Source: Nocardia abscessus
Lineage (GTDB): Bacteria > Actinomycetota > Actinomycetes > Mycobacteriales > Mycobacteriaceae
Length of the DNA: 64,000 bases
Direction: 5' to 3'
NCBI RefSeq assembly: GCF_015477775.1
Contig: NZ_JADLQO010000001.1
Coordinates: 682,001 to 746,000 of the forward strand
Below, in pieces: positions 26,119 through 34,225 of this stretch (position 1 is the first letter of the stretch; each line of letters starts with the position of its first letter). A model generated the notes under the pieces. That model was given only the letters and a program-made list of their open reading frames with translations. It searched no databases and was not told the DNA's origin. The position numbers were made by a program, and so were the translations under genes.

Positions 26119-26154
26119 CTATTGTCAAGCGACTTGCGCAGGGCTACTGTCGAG
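26119..26154. promoter_or_regulatory. Direct repeat in the WhiJ-like divergent promoter region
   Basis: CTATTGTCAAG (26119) and CTACTGTCGAG (26144) match at 9 of 11 positions and are spaced 25 bases start to start. They lie between the HTH gene and the divergent gene at 26209, a suitable place for an operator of the HTH protein. Confidence 0.35.
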
Positions 26155-26208
26155 GCCAGCGATCCATATCTTCCGAGCACGCTCCACCGGCAGCGAGGCG
26201 AGGTTGTC

Positions 26209-26733
26209 ATGAGTACGTCGCGTATCGAATCAGGCAGACAGCCCGCGTCCACGGAGTTCCCGGCGATCCAGGACGCGTTCGCTCGCTGCCGCCGCTACCG
26301 CGAGGACAACAAGCTGTACGCCCTGGTCGACCCGGTCCTCGGTCGCATCATGCTGGAAGTCGGTGCGGTCGGAGCGGTCGTGATGCCCGCAGTGTTCGGC
26401 CGGCGCGTGCGCGAACGGTTGGCCGCAGGAGCCGAGTCCCGTCCCGGACCGGTCATCGCGCATCCGCGCGCGGATCGCTGGACGTTCCTGACCGGCCCCA
26501 CCGACAACTCTTATCTCGACACCGGACTGTTCGCCGATCTGTTCCGGGTCTGCGCCTCGATCGCACTGCCGGGCAGCCACATCGTGCTGCCCTCACCCGC
26601 CGACGAGCACGGCGGCTACCGAACCTGGGTCGTGGCGCCCGACGGCGACTTCCGCCGCGAATTCGCCGAGGTGATCGCCGCGACCCGGGCGTGCGCCGCG
26701 GCTACCGGGGCGTCGGTGCGGGTGGCGGAGTGA
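26209..26733 (+). CDS. Conserved protein of the WhiJ-like cluster, unknown function
   Basis: A 174-residue soluble protein. The middle carries RRVRERLAAG and HPRADRWTFLTGPTDNSY, and the end GSHIVLPSPADEHGGYRTWV. Proteins of this kind, found next to HTH/DUF397 pairs in Nocardia and Streptomyces, are often labelled DNA-directed RNA polymerase beta subunit or primase/polymerase-like in databases; I see no polymerase motif and regard those names as unsupported. The GPTDNS..PSPADEHGG pattern is similar to a fragment of the bifunctional primase-polymerase fold. Its 3' end overlaps the next, convergent gene by 32 bases. Confidence 0.6.
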   Translation: MSTSRIESGRQPASTEFPAIQDAFARCRRYREDNKLYALVDPVLGRIMLEVGAVGAVVMPAVFGRRVRERLAAGAESRPGPVIAHPRADRWTFLTGPTDNSYLDTGLFADLFRVCASIALPGSHIVLPSPADEHGGYRTWVVAPDGDFRREFAEVIAATRACAAATGASVRVAE

Positions 26734-27226
26734 GCGTGATGCTGTACTTGTCCTGCAGCTTCTGATTCCACTCGCGCTCGCACTGCTCGATCTTGGACTG
26801 GTCGTTGCCCGCCTTGTTCACGCAGTCCACGAAGTCCTTGCCACCCGAGTCGATGAAGAAGCTGTAACCGACGATGGTGAGCAGGATGGCGCCGACGATG
26901 CCGAGCACACCGAGAACCACACCGGCGATCGCCATGCCCATGCCTCCCGCGGTGCCCGCGCGGGCCTTGACCACCGCGATGACGCCGAGGATGACGGCGA
27001 AGATGCCGCAGGCGTAGCCACCGATGATCGTCCAGAAGAACAGCAGCGCGAGGATGCCGAGCACCAAGGCGGTGATCGCCAGCCCGCGGCCTTTCGGCGA
27101 TTCCTGCCAGTAGGCGGGCTGACCGGCGTACTGGCCGCCGGGGGGCGGCGGGTATTGACCCCCCGATGGCGGGTATTGCCCCGGCGGGGGGTACTGGCCG
27201 GGCGGCGGGGGCGGATATTGCGACAT
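26702..27226 (-). CDS. DUF4190-type membrane protein with Pro/Tyr/Gln N-terminus
   Basis: A 174-residue protein. Residues 1-35 are a repeated PPPGQYP/GGQYPP disordered segment, followed by two membrane spans (ITALVLGILALLFFWTIIGGYA and AIAGVVLGVLGIVGAILLTIVG) around a short basic loop (VVKARAG), the pattern of DUF4190 proteins. The C-terminal periplasmic part has two cysteines (DCVNKAGNDQSKIEQC). Such proteins are common in mycolate actinomycetes and of unknown role. The ATG is followed by SQYPP; GGAAGTCC lies upstream. Confidence 0.75.
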   Translation of the reverse strand: MSQYPPPPPGQYPPPGQYPPSGGQYPPPPGGQYAGQPAYWQESPKGRGLAITALVLGILALLFFWTIIGGYACGIFAVILGVIAVVKARAGTAGGMGMAIAGVVLGVLGIVGAILLTIVGYSFFIDSGGKDFVDCVNKAGNDQSKIEQCEREWNQKLQDKYSITLTPPPAPTPR

Positions 27227-27338
27227 GGACTTCCTCTCCGTCGGTGCCTCGCGATGCTCGGTCCGGACGAGGTGATCCGGGGGTGCACGCGTCGCCTACT
27301 GATCGCGCTCCCTACGGACGGATGTTAATGCGAACCGG

Positions 27339-28136
27339 CTATTGGGCGCCCAGTCGCGCGTGCATCTCCCATACCAGGATTTCCGAAGGCCGCCGCGCCA
27401 CCACACGTTGGCCACCCGACCTGGTCAAACGCACCGCGTCCCCCTCGTAGAGCGGGCCCACACCCTCCATGTCCACCTCGCCGCGCGCCACGAACAAGTG
27501 CAGATAGGGTGCGTCGGGTAGGTCGATCACCTGTTCGGCGCCGGGCTCAGCACTCGCAGCGCTCGTCATACGTGCCACGTGCAGCGCCGAATGGCTGCTG
27601 TTGATGGCGATGGCGGTGCGATCGCGGTAACGAGGCAGGCCCGAAGCGACCGTCACCAGACCACCGCCGGCCAGTTCGTCATCGATCTCGAGCTGCTCGT
27701 AGCCCGGGATGAGCCCCGGCTCGTCGGGCACGACCCACATCTGCACGAAATGCACGGGCTCGTCGTGTTCGGGGACCCGGCCGTCCAACCGCCACGCGTC
27801 GTTCTTCTCCGAATGCAGGATGCCGGTGCCCGCGCTCATCCGCTGGGCCAGCCCGGGATAGATGACACCGCTGTGGCCCAGGGAATCCTGGTGCACCAGG
27901 CTGCCGCCGAGCACCCAGGTGACGATCTCCATGTCGCGATGCGGGTGAGTGTCGAAGCCCTGCCCCGGGGAGACGACGTCTTCGTTGTTGACCAGCAGCA
28001 GGCCGTGGTGGGTGTTGTCGGGATCGTAGTGTTCCCCGAAGGAGAACGAGTGCTTCGAATCCAGCCAGGAGACCCGCGTCTTCATGCGGTCGCCGCCACG
28101 GTGGACATCGATGTGTGGTGTCGTGAGTGTGGACAT
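27339..28136 (-). CDS. Pirin family protein (bicupin)
   Basis: A 265-residue pirin. The metal-binding signature is present: GFDTHPHRDMEIVTWVLGGS followed by a third His in LVHQDSLGH and a Glu in GTGILHSEKNDA. FGEHYDPDNTHHG and VHFVQMWVVPDEPG also match. Bacterial pirins bind iron; some act as quercetinases, others regulate enzymes. Two ATGs in a row (28139 and 28136) follow AGGAGG; the second is preferred by spacing. Separated by 112 bases from the DUF4190 gene upstream of it in map order. Confidence 0.85.
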   Translation of the reverse strand: MSTLTTPHIDVHRGGDRMKTRVSWLDSKHSFSFGEHYDPDNTHHGLLLVNNEDVVSPGQGFDTHPHRDMEIVTWVLGGSLVHQDSLGHSGVIYPGLAQRMSAGTGILHSEKNDAWRLDGRVPEHDEPVHFVQMWVVPDEPGLIPGYEQLEIDDELAGGGLVTVASGLPRYRDRTAIAINSSHSALHVARMTSAASAEPGAEQVIDLPDAPYLHLFVARGEVDMEGVGPLYEGDAVRLTRSGGQRVVARRPSEILVWEMHARLGAQ

Positions 28137-28371
28137 CATGGTCCTCCTCTCGGGACCGTGCACCGATCGCCATTCAGGGTAGGAGCACTTCCGCCGCGGT
28201 ACTCCGCATTCCTAGTAAATTGTGCCGCACTCGGCATTTTACGCGAGCGACCGGAAGGTGAACGGCAGGCGAGCAGAACCGACCGGTAGGTCGAAACGCT
28301 GGGTCACCTCGTCGGATATCGTGGTCCGACCCCGATTGCCAAGCGCGACAACGACAACCGGAGGTAACGAC

Positions 28372-28836
28372 GTGCTGGACCCCGACGGCCTCGCCAGGAT
28401 CGAGCAGCAACTCCGCAGCGAAGCTCGTCGCGACGGCATCGCGCATTTCGTGATCGGCGTCGCCGTGTTCCGCGAAGGCAGGCTTCTGGTGGTGCGCCGG
28501 GTCGCCGACGACTATCACGGCGGTATGTACGAACTGCCCGGCGGAGGCGTCGAATCGGGGGAGACTTTCGCCGAGTGCGTGGAGCGGGAATTGCTGGAGG
28601 AAACGGGCCTGCGGATGCGCGCCGTCACAGACTTCCTCGGCGGATTCGATTACGCCACCCGGACCAAGGCGAAGGTGCGGAAATACACCTTCGTCGTGGA
28701 GGCGCAACCAGGTGACGTCGCGCTCGCGCCAGGGGAGCACGACGCCTTCGCCTGGATCGACGCGGGCGCACTCGACGGGCTGCCGATGGCGCCGGATATG
28801 CGGGAGACGGTGAGCATGCTCGTCGACCGGGTGTGA
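28372..28836 (+). CDS. Nudix hydrolase
   Basis: A 154-residue protein with a complete Nudix box, G-x5-E-x7-REUxEExGU, in GGVESGETFAECVERELLEE followed by TGL (about residues 60-82). The residues ahead, AVFREGRLLVVRRVADDYHG, form the first strands. It should hydrolyse a nucleoside diphosphate derivative; the substrate cannot be told from sequence. The GTG start at 28372 is preceded by GGAGGT with a 7-base spacer, which decides against the longer upstream frame. Confidence 0.85.
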   Translation: MLDPDGLARIEQQLRSEARRDGIAHFVIGVAVFREGRLLVVRRVADDYHGGMYELPGGGVESGETFAECVERELLEETGLRMRAVTDFLGGFDYATRTKAKVRKYTFVVEAQPGDVALAPGEHDAFAWIDAGALDGLPMAPDMRETVSMLVDRV

Positions 28837-28909
28837 CTCGCCCGCCACCGGGTTCGTCACCGAGACGCGAGCGTGCGGCGTCGGCGGCGAACGCAGTACG
28901 CTCGCGGAC

Positions 28910-30262
28910 GTGTCGACTGGTCACGCCGAAGGCCTCACTCCCGCAGAGCATCGGCCGGTGGGACTGCGCGTCACACTTCGGCAGAGTCCGGGCGTGTCGC
29001 GGCTGGCCGTGGTGCGTTTCGCCGGGCAATTCGGCGATGGGATGTTCCAGGCGGCGTTGTCCGGCGCGATCCTGTTCAACCCCGAGCGGCAGACCGACCC
29101 GCTGGCCATCGCGGCGGGCTTCGCCGTGCTGCTGCTGCCGTACTCGCTGATCGGACCGTACGCGGGGGCGCTGCTGGACCGATGGGACCGGCGCAATGTG
29201 CTGCTGGTGGCCAACGTGGTGCGCGCTGTTCTGATCGCGCTGGTGAGCGCGGGGCTGTCGGCGGGAGTCGGCGAGACGCCGCTGCTGTTGCTGGCTTTGG
29301 CGGTGGTGGGGGTCAGCCGATTCGTCCTGGCGGGAGTGTCTGCGGCGCTGCCGCGGGTGCTGGCGCAGGCGTGGCTGGTGCCGATGAACTCGGTGCTGGC
29401 CACGGTCGCCTCCGGGTGCGCAGGATTGGGTGCGGCCGCCGCCGTGGGTGTGATCGGGTTGATCGGAGCGGGGGACTTCGGCTCGGCGGTCGCAGTAGCG
29501 ATCAGCGGCATCGGATCGGTAGTCGGCGCGGTGCTGGCGGCCGGGTTCCGGCCGCGCGCGCTCGGTCCCGCCTCCGATGCGGCGGAGGGCGAGAACACAG
29601 TGCACGCGATCGCCACCGGTCTGCGTACCGGCGCCAGGGCGGTGTGGGAATCGAGAGCGGTCACGACGGCGATGCTTGGCATCGGGACGCATCGGATCGC
29701 CTTCGGCATGAATACGCTGATCATGGTGCTGGTCCTGCGCCAGATCCCGCTGGACGGCTCCGGACTCAGCGGTGGCCTGGTCGGTTTCGGCGTCGTGATC
29801 GCCGCGACCGCGGCGGGGATGCTGGTGGCCGCCGTCGTCACGCCACTGCTCATTCCCCGGCTGGGGCGGGCGCGCACCGTGGTCGCCGGACTGATCTCCG
29901 CGATGCTGGTGCAACTGACGTTGGTCACGCCGATCGCGTTCGCCGACTCGGACGCCGCGGCGGAGCGTGCGCACGAACTCCTCTTGGTCGGCGCCTTCCT
30001 GCTCGGCCTGGCCGGACAGACGATCAAGCTGACCGGCGACGCGACCATGCAGATCGATATCGACGACGCCCGGCGCGGTCAGGTCTTCGCGTTGCAGGAC
30101 ACCGTCTTCAACATCGCGTTCGTGCTGGCGATCGCGGTCGCCGCGCTGGTCGTTCCGGATGACGGGCGCTCGGCCGTCGTGGTGCTGGGTGGCGCGGCGA
30201 TCTACGCCGCTGGCATCGCTGCCATCGCGTTGAACATGCGCCGCGGCGCACTCAGGCGATGA
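28910..30262 (+). CDS. MFS transporter (12-TM)
   Basis: A 450-residue membrane protein with about 12 hydrophobic segments. Motif A appears as YAGALLDRWDRRNVLLVAN between helices 2 and 3, and the second half repeats it as LLIPRLGRARTVVAG. The N-terminal RLAVVRFAGQFGDGMFQAAL fits MFS proteins of the enterobactin-exporter/DHA3 type. Substrate unknown. The GTG start is within 75 bases of the Nudix gene stop, so both may share a transcript. Its last 11 bases overlap the convergent gene at 30252. Confidence 0.8.
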   Translation: MSTGHAEGLTPAEHRPVGLRVTLRQSPGVSRLAVVRFAGQFGDGMFQAALSGAILFNPERQTDPLAIAAGFAVLLLPYSLIGPYAGALLDRWDRRNVLLVANVVRAVLIALVSAGLSAGVGETPLLLLALAVVGVSRFVLAGVSAALPRVLAQAWLVPMNSVLATVASGCAGLGAAAAVGVIGLIGAGDFGSAVAVAISGIGSVVGAVLAAGFRPRALGPASDAAEGENTVHAIATGLRTGARAVWESRAVTTAMLGIGTHRIAFGMNTLIMVLVLRQIPLDGSGLSGGLVGFGVVIAATAAGMLVAAVVTPLLIPRLGRARTVVAGLISAMLVQLTLVTPIAFADSDAAAERAHELLLVGAFLLGLAGQTIKLTGDATMQIDIDDARRGQVFALQDTVFNIAFVLAIAVAALVVPDDGRSAVVVLGGAAIYAAGIAAIALNMRRGALRR

Positions 30263-30749
30263 AGGGCTCGTCGTCGAGGTCTCGTCCGTCGCGGCCGAGC
30301 CAGTGTGCGATGTGTTCGGGGAGCGGGCCCGCGGCCGGGCTGTCGAATGGTGCGCCCGCTTGATCCGGCTCCGGCAGCGGCGAATCCGGTAGCTGTTCGC
30401 CGCCTGGCACACGTTCCGGCCCCGGCGCGTCCGTGCGGACGATCCAGTCCAGCGGCTCGCTCGCCGCGTCGCCCGGCAGACCGGTGACGTGGTGGTTCCA
30501 CGTGCCGAGGCCGGTGGGATCGGTGAAGAAGTGGTCGAGCACCCCGTCGTCGTCGAGATCCAGCGCCGCGACGTCGGCGCGGCCCGAGCCGGCCGAATCC
30601 CACAGCGCGTCGTCGGCGATGCCGTCCCCGTCGAAGTCCAGCCGCACCGCGTCGGCCGTGCCCGTGCCGCCGAGTTCCAGGTCGGCCTCGCTGGTCCAGA
30701 CGTGCACGGGTCCGTCGCCGGTACCGAACACGTACTCGATCTCGTTCAT
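30252..30749 (-). CDS. Aspartate-rich FG-GAP/dockerin-like repeat protein
   Basis: A 165-residue acidic protein. Two calcium-loop-like repeats can be seen, DFDGDGIADDALWDSAGSGR and DLDDDGVLDHFFTDPTGLGT, followed by a disordered Pro/Glu-rich C-terminus. No signal peptide is evident. Similar short proteins in Nocardia and Rhodococcus are sometimes named pullulanase, which this is far too small to be. The repeats suggest Ca2+ binding; the role is unknown. Confidence 0.65.
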   Translation of the reverse strand: MNEIEYVFGTGDGPVHVWTSEADLELGGTGTADAVRLDFDGDGIADDALWDSAGSGRADVAALDLDDDGVLDHFFTDPTGLGTWNHHVTGLPGDAASEPLDWIVRTDAPGPERVPGGEQLPDSPLPEPDQAGAPFDSPAAGPLPEHIAHWLGRDGRDLDDEPFIA

Positions 30750-30880
30750 ATGTCCTTGGACGCGCGCGCCGCCGCTCCGGTTCCATTACGCGCGGGCTTT
30801 TCGATTCACCGTCCCGCATTCGCGACTGTCGTTCCGGTAAGTTGACCTGTCAGCGGCCGACCGACAGGAGTCAACACGAC

Positions 30881-30973
30881 ATGGGTTCTCCGGTGCACAA
30901 CCCCGACGCGGTACGAGAACTGCTGGGCACGTGGAAAACTCGGTCCGCCACCGGGCGCCCGATCACCGGATAG
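30881..30973 (+). CDS. Possible 30-residue small protein
   Basis: An ORF reading MGSPVHNPDAVRELLGTWKT and ending RSATGRPITG, with AGGAG 11 bases before the ATG. It lies 16 bases before the DUF4185 gene. The spacing is long for a ribosome-binding site and no homologue is known to me. It may be a leader ORF of the downstream gene or chance. Confidence 0.25.
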   Translation: MGSPVHNPDAVRELLGTWKTRSATGRPITG

Positions 30974-30989
30974 CCGCGGCCGGGCCGAC

Positions 30990-32684
30990 GTGACGCGCGC
31001 ATTCGCAATCGCATCCCCTTGGGCACCGGCCATGGTCGGCGCACTGCTCGTCGGCGCTGTCGCCCTCCCCCTGCCCGCCGCGCAGGCCGCGCCGTTCCCG
31101 TGGGCGCCGCCGCCGGTGAACAGCTGCGGCGAGATCGGTTTCGACCCGCTGGCTCGCGAGCCCGATCCGGCACAACCCCCTCCGCCACCGCTGCCGCCGC
31201 AGATCGACATCCCGGTTCCGATTCCGGAACTCACGCCGGTTCCGGTGCCCGACCCGCCGCAGGACAACACGCGCATCGTCCCGGACCCGCTGCCCGTGAA
31301 TCCGTGCGACAACCCATGCCCGGACATCAGGGACAACCCGAAGCATCCCGAGCCGGATCCCGACCCGAGCCCCACGCCCGAGACCGGCACCGACGAAGGG
31401 ACCGGTTCGAGTTCCGGCTCCTCCGGCTCCGCCTCGGGACCGGGTTCGGGCAGCGGGTCAGGCTCCGGCTCTGGGTCAGGGTCCGGGTCAGGCTCCGGTG
31501 CGCCGGTCAAGCTGCCGCGCATCGAGTTCAAGCCCGAGATCGAGCCGATTCCGGTGCCGGTGCCGGGCGGACCGGGCGAGGAGCCACAGCCCGCTCCACC
31601 CCACGTGGTCCATCCGGCCGAACCGGGTCCGCTCGCGGCGCCGGTGGCCCCGCCGAGGGTCGAGTCGGTCCGGCTGGTCGAGCAGGTGACCGGGCACGGC
31701 TCGCAGAACCGCACCGACATGCGCTGGCAGGTCGACGGGACCGATCTGGGCCTGATGTGGGAGACCGCCCCCGGTGAGGTCGCCGTGGTGTTCGGCGACA
31801 CCTTCGGCAAGGGCTGGGGTGGCGGCGGCGCGGGCAACGACGATCAGGACTGGCGCAGCAACGTCATCGGCTTCAGCACCGACCGCGAGCTGTCCGACGG
31901 GCTGACCCTGGACACCTTCGCACAGGACAGTCGCTGTCACGCGGCGGAGATCCTGGGCAGCCGCAAGATCAAGAACTGGGAGACCACCACCATCCCGACC
32001 TCCGGGTTCGCGGTCGGGAACCGCCAGTACCTCAGCTACATGTCGGTCAACAGGTGGAGCCGCATCCCGGGGCTGTGGTGGACCAACTACGGCGGGATCG
32101 CCTACTCCGACGACCACGGGCGAACCTGGCGGAAAGACCAGCATGCCAAGTGGGACAACCTGTTCGGCCTCGGCAAGTTCCAAGTGGCGGCGATGGTGCC
32201 GCACGACGACTACGTCTACATGTTCGGCACGCCCAACGGGCGCATCGGCATGATCGCCCTGGCCCGCGTGCCCGAACACCAGATTCTGAACAAGTCCGCC
32301 TATCAATACTGGGTGGGCGGCAGCTGGGCGCCCGCCGCCGAGAATCACGCCACCCCGTTGGTGCTGGGCATGGCCAGTGAGCTCTCGGTGCGCTACGACC
32401 GGGAGACCGAGCAGTGGCAGATGGTCTACCTGGATTCGGCCAGGGGCGCGATCGTGTTGCGTACCGCGGCGAGCCCGCAGGGCGCGTGGACCGACGCGAT
32501 CCCGCTGGTCTCCACCGCCGACTACCCGAAGTCCTACGGCGGGTTCATCCATCCGTGGTCGACCGGCGAGGACCTGTACTTCATGATCTCGGCGTGGGAC
32601 AGCTACAACGTGTATCTCATGCACGCCCGGCTGCATCCGAGCGCGAGCCGGGTTCAGCCCGCCCGCACGAATCGCACGGGCTGA
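30990..32684 (+). CDS. Secreted DUF4185 domain protein
   Basis: A 564-residue protein. A signal peptide (ALLVGAVALPLPAAQAAPF, cleavage near residue 33) is followed by a long proline-rich region (PPPPLPPQIDIPVPIPELTP) and a Gly-Ser repeat linker (GSGSGSGSGS, about residues 150-170). The DUF4185 domain fills the rest, with GLMWETAPGEVAVVFGDTFG, a beta-propeller-like fold related to glycosidase-type propellers, and YMSVNRWSRIPGLWWTNYGG. Mycobacterial DUF4185 proteins are cell-wall associated and of unknown catalytic role. The GTG start lacks a clear ribosome-binding site; ATG 31032 is an alternative. The last 31 bases overlap pxpC. Confidence 0.8.
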   Translation: MTRAFAIASPWAPAMVGALLVGAVALPLPAAQAAPFPWAPPPVNSCGEIGFDPLAREPDPAQPPPPPLPPQIDIPVPIPELTPVPVPDPPQDNTRIVPDPLPVNPCDNPCPDIRDNPKHPEPDPDPSPTPETGTDEGTGSSSGSSGSASGPGSGSGSGSGSGSGSGSGSGAPVKLPRIEFKPEIEPIPVPVPGGPGEEPQPAPPHVVHPAEPGPLAAPVAPPRVESVRLVEQVTGHGSQNRTDMRWQVDGTDLGLMWETAPGEVAVVFGDTFGKGWGGGGAGNDDQDWRSNVIGFSTDRELSDGLTLDTFAQDSRCHAAEILGSRKIKNWETTTIPTSGFAVGNRQYLSYMSVNRWSRIPGLWWTNYGGIAYSDDHGRTWRKDQHAKWDNLFGLGKFQVAAMVPHDDYVYMFGTPNGRIGMIALARVPEHQILNKSAYQYWVGGSWAPAAENHATPLVLGMASELSVRYDRETEQWQMVYLDSARGAIVLRTAASPQGAWTDAIPLVSTADYPKSYGGFIHPWSTGEDLYFMISAWDSYNVYLMHARLHPSASRVQPARTNRTG

Positions 32685-33511
32685 CCTGGTCGCGCCTGCG
32701 CGACCACGTCGACGTCGGCATCGAGGAGCACCGCGACCACCGGGTAACCCCCCGTGACCGGGTGGTCGGCGAGAAAGACGACCGGCTGTCCGCTCGGCGG
32801 CACCTGGATCGAGCCGAGCGCCATGCCCTCGGTCGGCAGTTCGCGGGTGACCTTGCGGGTCAGCGGTGGACCGGTACGGCGATCCAACCGGGCGCCGATC
32901 CGGTCGGTCTCGGAGGAGACCTCCCATTCGCCGTCGAACAGGGCCGCGGCATCGGAGAACCAATCGTCGCGCGGACCGAGCACGGCGCGCACGGTGACGG
33001 CCTCCGCGGGCAGCTCGGCGACCGGGGCGACGTCCACGACCGGAATCGTGTGCGGAGAAGGACCGATCGGGAGGCGATCGCCCTTCCTCAGCGGCTCCGG
33101 CCCCAGACCGGACATGGTGTCGCGGCTGCGGGAACCGAGCGTCGCCGGCACGTCGATGCCGCCGCGCACCGCGACGTAGCCGCGCAGTCCGAGGGAGGCG
33201 TAGCCGAGCCGGAGTGCCTGACCCGGCTCGAGTTCCAGGACGCTCGCGTGCCCCACCGGCCTGCCGTCCACGGTGGCGGCCGCGGGCGCGCCGGTGACCG
33301 CCAGCATGACGTGCTCTTCGGCATGCAGGCAGAGCCCGCCGAGCAGCACTTCGATCGCCGCGTGCCCCTCCGGGTTGCCGACCAGCCGATTGGCCAGCCG
33401 CAGCGACCCGCGGTCCGCCGCCCCCGCGAGGCCGACACCGGAATCGAACCAGCCCGGGCGTCCGAGATCCTGGATGGTCGCGAGTGGGCCGACCTCGTCG
33501 ACGACGATCAT
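32654..33511 (-). CDS. pxpC: 5-oxoprolinase subunit PxpC (biotin-dependent carboxyltransferase fold)
   Basis: A 285-residue protein of the KipA/AHS2 family. It begins MIVVDEVGPLATIQDLGRPG and continues WFDSGVGLAGAADRGSLRLANRL with the family LVGNPEG and AAIEVLLGG segments. With PxpA and PxpB it forms the ATP-dependent enzyme that opens 5-oxoproline (pyroglutamate), a damage product of glutamine and glutamate, to glutamate. Third gene of pxpABC; its ATG overlaps the pxpB stop in an ATGA. It is slightly shorter than the usual 310 residues. Confidence 0.88.
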   Translation of the reverse strand: MIVVDEVGPLATIQDLGRPGWFDSGVGLAGAADRGSLRLANRLVGNPEGHAAIEVLLGGLCLHAEEHVMLAVTGAPAAATVDGRPVGHASVLELEPGQALRLGYASLGLRGYVAVRGGIDVPATLGSRSRDTMSGLGPEPLRKGDRLPIGPSPHTIPVVDVAPVAELPAEAVTVRAVLGPRDDWFSDAAALFDGEWEVSSETDRIGARLDRRTGPPLTRKVTRELPTEGMALGSIQVPPSGQPVVFLADHPVTGGYPVVAVLLDADVDVVAQARPGQPVRFVRAG

Positions 33512-34215
33512 CCCTCGCTCCTCGCATCGACGAACCGAACTGTGGCGCCCGCGCGGATCAACGCGGGCGGATCGCGCTCGACATCCCACATCCTGAGGTC
33601 GGTGGTGCCGATCAGCTGCCACCCGCCGGGCGTGCTCCGCGGATACACCGCACTGTATCCACCGGCGAGCGCCACCGCGCCCGCCGGAATCGATGTGCGC
33701 GCCTGCGCTCTACGCGGAACGGACAACCTGCCGTCGGGCGATTCCAAGTAGCCGAAGCCCGGCGCGAATCCGACGAAGGCACACCGCCACACCGTGCTCG
33801 TGTGCGCGGCGATCACCTCCGCCGTCGTGAGTTCCAGCAGACGTGCTACGTCGTCGAGGTCGGCGCCGTCGTAGCGCACCGGGATCGATACCGGTTCGAG
33901 TCCGAAAGCGTTGTCCGGCAATGTTCCACGGGAAACACCGCTGGATTGCTCGGCGTGCAGGGCGATGAGCAGCGTCGTCAGCGCACGGCGCACCGCTTCT
34001 CCATCGCGCGGCGAGTCGAGGGTCAGCAGTACGGTCTCCGCGGCCGGAAGCAGGTCCTGCACGCCGGGCACCGGGCGATCCCGCAGCGCAGCCACGAGTT
34101 TCGCGACCATGTCACGCCGCTGAGGCGTGATCAGCAGCGCCCGATCGCCCGCCGCGCGAATCGCCTCCTCGGCCGCCTGCCGCTGCGCGCGGGGCACCGT
34201 GCCCTTCGTCGCCAT
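33508..34215 (-). CDS. pxpB: 5-oxoprolinase subunit PxpB
   Basis: A 235-residue protein of the KipI/AHS1 family. The conserved core is visible: IPVRYDGADLDDVARLLELT, then FVGFAPGFGYLESPDGRLSV and PRRAQARTSIPAGAVALAGG, ending GGWQLIGTTDLRMWD. It is longer than the usual 215-220 residues because of a basic N-terminal extension (ATKGTVPRAQRQAAEEAIRA). The ATG at 34215 lies 10 bases after the pxpA stop. A two-mismatch parS-like sequence lies inside the coding region at 33922. Confidence 0.87.
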   Translation of the reverse strand: MATKGTVPRAQRQAAEEAIRAAGDRALLITPQRRDMVAKLVAALRDRPVPGVQDLLPAAETVLLTLDSPRDGEAVRRALTTLLIALHAEQSSGVSRGTLPDNAFGLEPVSIPVRYDGADLDDVARLLELTTAEVIAAHTSTVWRCAFVGFAPGFGYLESPDGRLSVPRRAQARTSIPAGAVALAGGYSAVYPRSTPGGWQLIGTTDLRMWDVERDPPALIRAGATVRFVDARSEG

Positions 34216-34225
34216 GTCCCCGGCC

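Noticed and set aside
26209..26733. DNA-directed RNA polymerase beta subunit
   Set aside because: A database label for members of this small family. The protein has 174 residues and none of the conserved RpoB regions.
30252..30749. Pullulanase
   Set aside because: A label sometimes given to such proteins. At 165 residues with no glycoside hydrolase motif it cannot be one.
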